From Candidatus Poribacteria bacterium (GTDB lineage: Bacteria > Poribacteria > WGA-4E > UBA9662): a stretch of 38,515 bases of DNA. Shown piece by piece: positions 32,800 through 38,515 of this stretch; positions within the stretch are counted from its first letter, which is position 1; every line of letters starts with the position of its first letter. The translations under genes and the position numbers were made by a program. The stretch covers positions 1 to 38,515 of the forward strand of contig PAQF01000086.1 in NCBI GenBank assembly GCA_002709695.1, in the 5' to 3' direction. A model generated the notes under the pieces. That model was not told the DNA's origin. It ran no database searches and was given only the letters and a program-made list of their open reading frames with translations.

Positions 32800-33586
32800 G
32801 TCTGAATTTGAGTTTATCAAATACATGATTTGGGTTTTACAATTGAACCGTAGTGTTTTTCCCTTTTTACTATTATTGTGTGGGTTAAGCTTCTGGGAAC
32901 TTAGCGTCCGATTTTATCAAGTTCCACACTATATTCTTCCTACACCAACCTTGATCTTTACGGAACTTATAAAAAAACATGTGTTGTTATTTACTCATAC
33001 GTTGGTTACTTTGCAGGAAATGCTAATAGGATTTACTCTAGCAATTGCAATTGCAATTCCAATTGCCATTTTGATGTTTCAGTTCCGTGTTCTGGAACAT
33101 GCATTCTACCCTTTTATTATTGGATCTCAATCTGTTCCCGTATTTGCTATTGCGCCTTTATTGATTTTATGGTTTGGTTACGGCATATTTTCAAAGGTAG
33201 TAATGACAACTGTAATTGTCTTCTTCCCAATTACACTGAACACGTTGGATGGGCTAAAATCAGCGGATCCTGATATGATAAATATGTTTCGAATCTTAAA
33301 AGCAAATCGATGGCAAATATTATGGAAGGTTAATTTTCCTGCAGCTTTGCCCTTTATTTTTTCTGGAGCCAAGATTGGTATTTCAATATCAACGATAGGT
33401 GCTGTTATCGGTGAGTGGGTTGGGTCGAAGGCGGGACTTGGTTATTTAATGTTACATTCAAACTCTCAGATGCAGATTGCACTTGTCTTTGCTGCTATAG
33501 TTTGTCTTACTGTTATGGGGCTTGTACTCTTGGCTATAATGACTTTCTTGGAAAAGATAGTTGTGCCTTGGAAAGTTTCAACATAG
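32798..33586 (+). CDS. thiX: ABC transporter permease for a thiamine precursor (ThiX-like)
   Basis: This permease of about 262 residues has six hydrophobic helices and the ABC-permease (EAA) loop LKSADPDMINMFRILKANRW, with FILPTPTLI-like wording near the N terminus, as in the SsuC/TauC/ThiX group. The start is debatable. A TTG at 32798 has GGGGAG at 7 bases spacing in the terminator's 3' arm and is preferred; ATG at 32825 would give 253 residues but has a weak ribosome site. Starts further upstream would place the riboswitch terminator inside the gene and are rejected. It pairs with ThiZ and ThiY for pyrimidine uptake. Confidence 0.82.
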   Translation: MSEFEFIKYMIWVLQLNRSVFPFLLLLCGLSFWELSVRFYQVPHYILPTPTLIFTELIKKHVLLFTHTLVTLQEMLIGFTLAIAIAIPIAILMFQFRVLEHAFYPFIIGSQSVPVFAIAPLLILWFGYGIFSKVVMTTVIVFFPITLNTLDGLKSADPDMINMFRILKANRWQILWKVNFPAALPFIFSGAKIGISISTIGAVIGEWVGSKAGLGYLMLHSNSQMQIALVFAAIVCLTVMGLVLLAIMTFLEKIVVPWKVST

Positions 33587-33709
33587 TTTGTTGTCAAATT
33601 GCCATTTTGATCCTTAGTTTGTAAAGCTTAGAAGATCATATGTGGTAATAAGCTGCTTAGCGAAGGTTTCATTGTTTTTATTATAATTTTTACTATAGAA
33701 GGTTATAGA

Positions 33710-34684
33710 ATGATAAGGACTCGTTTGATTCTATTCATTGTGTGGAGTATAATTTTGGCAGGTAGTTTGGTGAGTGTTCAAGGGGCCGAGTTACAACAGA
33801 TCACCCTTTTGCTCGATTGGTTTCCAAATGCGGATCATGTTCCTATCTATACCGCAAAGGAAAAAGGGATTTTTGCCAAACACGGTCTTGAGATCGAATT
33901 GGTTCCACCAACTGACCCTGCTGACCCAATTAAATTGGTGGCTGCTGGGAAGTTCCCTCTTGCTGTTAGTTATCAACCTAGTGTTACAATTGCCAGAGCG
34001 GCGGGTTTGCCTATAAAATCCATAGGTGTGTTGGTGGATCATCCTCTGAATACGATTAGTTTCTTGGAGAAATCAGAGATTGAAGTTCCGAGTGATTTGA
34101 GAGGAAAAAAGATTGGATATACTGTTGCACCATTAGACGTCATCCTATTTGAAACGATTGCTCAAAAAGCAGGGTTAGTAAAAGATGATTATGAGCTGAT
34201 CAGCATTGGTTTCAATATTTCTCCGTCTCTTCTTTCTGGGAGTGTTGATGCTGTTATTGGTGCATTTTGGAATTATGAAATTAATGAATTGCTTCTTGAA
34301 GGTGTCGACGCCAATTATTTTCCTCTTGAGGAACATGGGGTTCCTGATTACTACGAGTTAGTTTTTATTACGAACGACAAGTATTTGCTTGAAAATCGGG
34401 AGATCATAAGGGAATTTGTACTTGCTATTAAAGAAGCTATCAAAATGACCAAAGAACATCCATATGAAGCGCTAACATCTTATTTTACAGCTAATCCGGA
34501 TGTTAGAAAAGATTTGGATTTACTAGCTTTCGCTGCCACGTTACCTATGTTTGCCAAATCACAGCAGCAATCTAAGGAGAAATGGGAAGAATTCACGTCA
34601 TTTGGATTGCAAAACAAGTTGATTGAAAAAAAAATCAAAGCGACGGATTTGTTCGATAATGTCCTTGTTGGTGGAGGAAATTGA
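33710..34684 (+). CDS. thiY: periplasmic thiamine-precursor-binding protein (NMT1/THI5-like, ThiY)
   Basis: This 324-residue binding protein has a signal peptide (about 1-26, ending VQGAE), then LLLDWFPNADHVPIYTAKEKG, the hallmark opening of the NMT1/THI5/ThiY family. DLRGKKIGYTVAPLD and VDAVIGAFWNYEINELLLEG follow the family pattern. It should capture a pyrimidine such as N-formyl-4-amino-5-aminomethyl-2-methylpyrimidine or HMP for the ThiXZ transporter. It follows thiX after 123 bases with no obvious promoter or terminator, and its stop lies 7 bases before the thiO start. Confidence 0.85.
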   Translation: MIRTRLILFIVWSIILAGSLVSVQGAELQQITLLLDWFPNADHVPIYTAKEKGIFAKHGLEIELVPPTDPADPIKLVAAGKFPLAVSYQPSVTIARAAGLPIKSIGVLVDHPLNTISFLEKSEIEVPSDLRGKKIGYTVAPLDVILFETIAQKAGLVKDDYELISIGFNISPSLLSGSVDAVIGAFWNYEINELLLEGVDANYFPLEEHGVPDYYELVFITNDKYLLENREIIREFVLAIKEAIKMTKEHPYEALTSYFTANPDVRKDLDLLAFAATLPMFAKSQQQSKEKWEEFTSFGLQNKLIEKKIKATDLFDNVLVGGGN

Positions 34685-34691
34685 GCCTAAA

Positions 34692-35810
34692 ATGCCGCTT
34701 AGGAAAAAAGTTGTTATTATTGGTGGAGGTGTAATTGGTCTCAGTATTGGCTGGCAACTTGCTAAGAATAGTTTTGATGTCACAATTTATGATAGAAATT
34801 GGGCTGGGCAAGGAGCAAGTTGGGCAGCAGCAGGTATGCTTTCACCGAGAGCAGAGGTTCATATGCAGGCGAGTGATCTGCTGCAACTTGGATTGGCAAG
34901 TGCGGAATTGTACCCCGAATGGGTTGGTGAACTCGAATCTGACAGCCAGATTTCGGTTGACTATCGCACTCATGGAACGTTGATGGTTTCGCTTGATCGG
35001 GATGATCAGGCTGAATTAGAGCACCATTATTCGATGCAACTTGCGCTTGATCTCCCGGTGGAATGGCTAACAGGCGCAGAGGCTCGGGAAATTGAGCCGT
35101 ATCTTTCCCCTAGAGTCACTAGCGCAGTAAGTTGTAAGAAGGATTTTCAAGTGGATAATCGTCTGATGGTTCAAGCTTTAATACAAGCTTTTGAGAAATT
35201 TGGTGGAAACCTTCTCCAGCAGACCCCAGTTTGTAAAATTGAAATTCAGAATGAGAAGGCAATTGGAATTCGCGTGGAGGAAAAATTTATTGAGGCGGAT
35301 CTCATCGTTCTTTCAGCGGGGTGTTGGTCATCACAAATTGAAGGTTTACCGGATTGGGCTCGTCCACCCGTTCGTCCTGTTAAAGGACAAATGATCGCTG
35401 TGAGGATGGATGTCCCAACGATTTTACAGCATGTGATTTATGCTCCAGATGCTTATCTTGCTCCAAAGAGTGATGGGCGTCTTTTAATTGGAGCTACTTG
35501 TGAAGAGCAAGGGTTTAATACTAATATTACTGCTGGTGGTATGTTTGAACTGTTACGTGGCGCTTGGGAAGTATTGCCCAGCGTTTATGAACTTCCAATC
35601 GATGAAACTTGGGTAGGGCTTAGGCCTGGCAGTCGGGATAATGCTCCGATTCTTGGAAAAACACAGATCAATAATCTGATTATGGCAACAGGTCACTATC
35701 GGCAAGGGATTTTATTAACACCCGTTACGTGCCGTGAGATAAGTTCATTAATTATGACAGATCAACCGTCAAGTTTGATTGCTCCCTTCATGTTGGAGCG
35801 CTTTGTTTAA
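34692..35810 (+). CDS. thiO: glycine oxidase, thiazole branch of thiamine synthesis
   Basis: ThiO oxidises glycine to dehydroglycine for the thiazole moiety. The 372-residue FAD protein opens with VVIIGGGVIGLSIGWQLA, the GxGxxG dinucleotide loop, and DVTIYDRN ends the second strand. GASWAAAGMLSP and ETWVGLRPGSRDNAPILG are glycine oxidase/DAO-family signatures, and ATGHYRQGILLTP carries the C-terminal flavin loop. I chose the ATG at 34692 because upstream Met codons lie in the end of thiY and add unconserved residues; GGAGG is 14 bases away, a little far. It lies in a thiY-thiO-thiS-thiG series. Confidence 0.9.
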   Translation: MPLRKKVVIIGGGVIGLSIGWQLAKNSFDVTIYDRNWAGQGASWAAAGMLSPRAEVHMQASDLLQLGLASAELYPEWVGELESDSQISVDYRTHGTLMVSLDRDDQAELEHHYSMQLALDLPVEWLTGAEAREIEPYLSPRVTSAVSCKKDFQVDNRLMVQALIQAFEKFGGNLLQQTPVCKIEIQNEKAIGIRVEEKFIEADLIVLSAGCWSSQIEGLPDWARPPVRPVKGQMIAVRMDVPTILQHVIYAPDAYLAPKSDGRLLIGATCEEQGFNTNITAGGMFELLRGAWEVLPSVYELPIDETWVGLRPGSRDNAPILGKTQINNLIMATGHYRQGILLTPVTCREISSLIMTDQPSSLIAPFMLERFV

Positions 35811-35868
35811 CAGGTAAATTCGCGATTTTTTTAGTCTCAGAGTTATTTTAGTGGAAAATAAAAATATA

Positions 35869-36072
35869 ATGGTGTCAATTAACGGAAAAAATCAGGAAAT
35901 TAATGGTAATATGGATCTGCTTCAGTTGGTCGAAAGTCTTGGGGTTGATCCAACACAAGCAGGAGTTGCAATTGCTGTTAATTGTGAGGTGATTCCACGA
36001 AAGATGTGGTCAGGAACCTGCATTGATTCCGACAGCGAAATTGAAATCATTCATGCAGTTCAGGGCGGATAA
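35869..36072 (+). CDS. thiS: sulfur carrier protein ThiS
   Basis: ThiS is a ubiquitin-like carrier that receives sulfur as a thiocarboxylate at its C-terminal Gly-Gly and passes it to ThiG. The 67-residue protein ends in the required HAVQGG and contains AVNCEVIPRKMWSG, the family's central turn. A GTG at 35851 would add six residues; the ATG at 35869 matches the usual start, though no clear ribosome site precedes it. It is followed by thiG after 3 bases. Confidence 0.9.
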   Translation: MVSINGKNQEINGNMDLLQLVESLGVDPTQAGVAIAVNCEVIPRKMWSGTCIDSDSEIEIIHAVQGG

Positions 36073-36075
36073 TAT

Positions 36076-36846
36076 ATGGAAGGGCTTAAAATCGGTGACC
36101 GAATCTATAGTTCGCGTTTGCTCATTGGATCGTCGGGTTATCCAAATTTTAATGTTATGCTCAAAGCAATCGAAGTGAGCGAAGCTAATATCGTCACTGT
36201 TGCAGTCCGTCGAGTAAAACTGAATGATCTATCCGGTGAGAATCTCTACAGCATTCTTAAGAGGAAAAATTACACTATTTTGCCAAATACAGCGGGTTGT
36301 TATACTGCTAAGGATGCTGTCTTGACAGCACAACTGGCGCGAGAGGCTTTGGAAACAGACCTAATTAAGCTTGAAGTGATTGGTGATGAGCGGACACTGT
36401 TTCCTGATGTAGAACAATTAATTCCAGCTGCCTCTGAACTTGTTAAAGATGGTTTTACGGTTCTTCCTTATTGCAACGATGATCCGATTACTTGTAAGAA
36501 GTTAGAGGATATCGGATGTGCTGTTGTTATGCCTCTTGGGGCACCAATTGGGTCGGGGGCGGGTATCCGGAACCCATACAATATTCAAATTATCCGCGAT
36601 ATTGTCAAGGTGCCAGTGATTGTGGATGCAGGTGTAGGGACAGCGTCTGATGCCACAGTAGCAATGGAACTAGGGTGTGATGGGATTCTTTTGAATACCG
36701 CAGTAGCTAAAGCACGTGATCCTGTTCTAATGGCCTCTGCTATGCAAAAGGCTGTTGAATCAGGTCGAGAAGCATTTCTCTCTGGGCGAATTCCACAAAA
36801 ACTATACGCGACTGCATCAAGTCCAACTGAAGGTTTAGTCACATAA
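36076..36846 (+). CDS. thiG: thiazole synthase
   Basis: ThiG joins 1-deoxyxylulose 5-phosphate, dehydroglycine and ThiS-bound sulfur to form the thiazole phosphate. The 256-residue TIM barrel carries the Schiff-base lysine K98 in [16 protein letters not shown], preceded by [14 protein letters not shown], and has [13 protein letters not shown] and [11 protein letters not shown] at the phosphate site. The early loop reads IGSSGYPNF rather than the usual TGTGKF, a small change. The gene follows thiS by 3 bases and is the last intact gene of the locus; thiE, thiC and thiD are not in this window. Confidence 0.95.
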   Translation: MEGLKIGDRIYSSRLLIGSSGYPNFNVMLKAIEVSEANIVTVAVRRVKLNDLSGENLYSILKRKNYTILPNTAGCYTAKDAVLTAQLAREALETDLIKLEVIGDERTLFPDVEQLIPAASELVKDGFTVLPYCNDDPITCKKLEDIGCAVVMPLGAPIGSGAGIRNPYNIQIIRDIVKVPVIVDAGVGTASDATVAMELGCDGILLNTAVAKARDPVLMASAMQKAVESGREAFLSGRIPQKLYATASSPTEGLVT

Positions 36847-37090
36847 TCGAAATTTGGGTGGAAGTTGTCCAGACAAATTTTGTGAAAAACACCTACCTTA
36901 GATATATCAAAATGAATTCTACCTTCCTCCAAATGTATTTATGAGTACCCAAAACAACATTAGTGTAGTATTATCATCTAGATATAAGCGGGTGCTCTTT
37001 CTTGTAGATGTGCCTCTTTTAAAGGTAAGGTGTCTATCTCGGAATTTGGTGCAAGTTCAAAACTAGAAGTTGAGAAAACTTGGGTGTGCA

Positions 37091-37309
37091 ATGCCAAAAC
37101 TAAATATTGTTTTGATTGGTGCTAGGCAGGATCGGGAGATGAATATTTCGATTAATGAGTCTGCCCAGCGAAACCGTGAGACAGTCTCTTTTCCAATTAC
37201 TGACCTAATGGAAACATAGGCCAAAGTTCATGAAGATTATGAATGTGAATATGGACATCCAACTGAGGATTTAGAAGTGGGAATCGATATTTTCTTCCCG
37301 CGTCGGTGA
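37091..37309 (+). pseudogene. possible small decayed gene with internal TAG, unknown function
   Basis: An ATG at 37091 opens a frame of 42 codons (MPKLNIVLIGARQDREMN...) that stops at TAG (37217-37219). The same frame then continues for 29 codons to TGA at 37307 with a composition much like a coding sequence. No homology is recognised, and there is no strong ribosome site. It sits between thiG and a clear cupin pseudogene, in a 790-base stretch without intact genes. The preceding bases 36847-37090 show nothing identifiable. Chance open sequence is a real alternative. Confidence 0.3.
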
Positions 37310-37336
37310 AGAATTGTTATTAGGAGGTATATATTG

Positions 37337-37589
37337 ATGGGAGCTGAAATTCGGAAAGATGTCAAAGGAATAGATCGATTTATTCCTTTGAGAACGGACT
37401 AGACAGTAGCGAACTTCATATACGCATCTCCGAAATTGTTTCCGACCAAAGCATGCATGCACCGCATCAACATGAAGGGCAAGAAATTTTCTACTTTCAG
37501 GTAAAGGCAGGGTGCTCTTTGGGGCAATTCTTATCGATTGCCAATTTAGGCATGGTATTCGCAATGTGGGAGATGTGTTGCTAAAGTAG
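37337..37589 (+). pseudogene. cupin-domain protein, broken by two frameshifts
   Basis: A strong ribosome site (AGGAGGT, 37322-37328) precedes the ATG at 37337, but the first frame stops at TAG after 21 codons. The cupin core continues in the +2 frame from about 37396: DSSELHIRISEIVSDQS, then MHAPHQHEGQEIFYFQ, which holds the metal-binding HxH...E motif. From 37506 the +1 frame gives GRVLFGAI, then RHGIRNVGDVLLK to a TAG at 37587. The part between the two cupin motifs is shorter than usual, so some sequence is also lost. This was a small cupin, probably metal-binding, now non-functional. Confidence 0.75.
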
Positions 37590-37637
37590 GTAGTAAAATT
37601 ATTGCCAAATTGTAATTGTAATCAAGAAAGGAAGATT

Positions 37638-38515
37638 ATGGAACTCTTGAAAGAACTCTGTGAAAGTTCGGGAATTCCTGGCAGGGAAGAACGAATACGG
37701 AAAATTGTTCGACGTGAACTTGAACCGATTGTAGATGAGATTACTGTCGATTCGATGGGAAACATGTTATGCATCAAAAAGAACCCGGGAGCAACAAAAC
37801 TGATGATTGCTGCTCATATGGACGAAATCGGTTTTGTTGTTTCGCACATTGAGGAAAAGGGGTGGATTCGGATTGTAGCTCTTGGTGGTCATGATCCACG
37901 GAACATGGTTGCTCAACATGTTAGGGTTTGTGCTGATGAGGGAGATCTGACTGGGATTCTTTACCCTGGTATTAAGCCTCCTCACATTCAGAATCCTGAG
38001 GATCGAAATAAGAAACTAGAGGTCAAGGATTTTATCGTTGACTTGGGATTATCGGGTGATGAAGCTAAGGATAAGATTCAGATTGGGACACCAGTGACTT
38101 TGGAGCGTAATTTCATTGAATTGGGTGAATGTGTATCTTGTAAGGCTATGGATAACCGTGTTGCTGTTTATATTATGATCAAGGCAATGCAGAACGCTGA
38201 AAAATATGGATTTGAGACCTACGCTGTTGCTACTTCGCAAGAAGAAATTGGTTTGCGTGGTGCTACCACGAGTGCTTTTGGCATTAATCCAGATGTAGGT
38301 ATTTGTCTTGACACCACGTTGGCGACGGATACTCCTGGAGTCAGCGACCGTGAAAAAATTACTGAGCTTGGAGCAGGAACAGCAATTAAGATCTTCGATT
38401 CATCTGCTATCCAGCATCCGAAATTGGTTAAGTTCCTACAAGATTTGGCTGACAAGCGTGAAATTTCATGGCAACATGAGATTCTGCCGCGGGGGGGAAC
38501 CGACTCAGCAGCCAT
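37638..38515 (+). CDS. M42-family aminopeptidase, truncated by the window end
   Basis: The first 292 residues of an M42 (glutamyl aminopeptidase/FrvX/'endoglucanase M' type) di-zinc peptidase are present and the gene runs off the right edge. AAHMDEIGF gives the first zinc His, KAMDNR the bridging Asp, TSQEEIGLRGA the catalytic and metal Glu pair, and CLDTT a further metal Asp. The final stretch ILPRGGTDSAA leads to the last zinc region. These enzymes form dodecameric shells that trim peptides in the cytoplasm. GAAAGGAAG precedes the ATG. The gene is intact as far as it can be seen. Confidence 0.93.
   Translation, partial: MELLKELCESSGIPGREERIRKIVRRELEPIVDEITVDSMGNMLCIKKNPGATKLMIAAHMDEIGFVVSHIEEKGWIRIVALGGHDPRNMVAQHVRVCADEGDLTGILYPGIKPPHIQNPEDRNKKLEVKDFIVDLGLSGDEAKDKIQIGTPVTLERNFIELGECVSCKAMDNRVAVYIMIKAMQNAEKYGFETYAVATSQEEIGLRGATTSAFGINPDVGICLDTTLATDTPGVSDREKITELGAGTAIKIFDSSAIQHPKLVKFLQDLADKREISWQHEILPRGGTDSAA

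Noticed and set aside
33682-33687. TATAAT before thiY as an internal promoter
   Set aside because: No -35 box at suitable spacing, and AT-rich DNA makes an isolated -10 match weak; thiY is better read as part of the riboswitch-controlled operon.

Overview
The window is an AT-rich bacterial chromosome segment carrying about 33 protein genes. The best taxonomic clue is the large secreted protein at 24335-26581. It combines WD40 repeats, a cohesin-like domain, a dockerin and a C-terminal 'YPNPFNP...W' sorting/FlgD-like tail, an architecture I associate with Candidatus Poribacteria. The paired phytanoyl-CoA dioxygenases, LamG, DUF1080, DUF6807 and sugar-isomerase genes fit the same group. lpxA implies a Gram-negative envelope with lipid A. 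Placement is by recognition only; no phylogeny was run.

Layout. 1-3330: a DUF6807 gene and a tandem pair of secreted paralogs that share a nearly identical central block and end at a strong terminator. 3557-6755: a pentapeptide-repeat protein, an O-methyltransferase and a large protein with an M60-like HExxH site. 6838-12488: accessory metabolism, namely a zinc-less MDR dehydrogenase, a HAD hydrolase, a DUF849/BKACE enzyme, an atypical Nramp-type transporter, a sulfite-oxidase-family enzyme and an exported rhodanese interrupted by an in-frame TGA. 17840-12496 (minus): a housekeeping run aroK-aroB-aroQ-dapA-like-efp-accB-accC behind a good promoter. 18026-21246: lpxA, then a minus-strand pair of a deoxyhypusine-synthase-like and a LarA-like protein. 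21420-30859: small membrane, sugar and dioxygenase genes typical of the accessory genome. 31101-36846: an SDR, then a thiamine locus (thiZ, TPP riboswitch, thiX, thiY, thiO, thiS, thiG). 36847-37637: decayed genes, including a cupin broken by frameshifts. 37638-end: an M42 aminopeptidase cut by the window edge.

Two observations stand out. First, the exported rhodanese (12024-12488) has TGA exactly where related proteins carry the second Cys of a YCxC motif. The frame stays open and conserved for 64 more codons. The 40 nt after the TGA can fold into a SECIS-like hairpin with a bulged U and a GU-containing apical loop. This is a candidate selenoprotein lying beside a sulfite-oxidase-family gene. 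Second, the TPP riboswitch sits inside the thiamine operon. Its terminator stem contains the ribosome-binding site of thiX, and the probable TTG start lies at the end of the terminator U-run, so one hairpin could control both transcription and translation.

The thiamine genes form a coherent unit: ThiXYZ imports a pyrimidine precursor, while ThiO, ThiS and ThiG supply the thiazole. The aro/efp/acc run links the shikimate pathway, translation elongation and the start of fatty-acid synthesis on one transcript.
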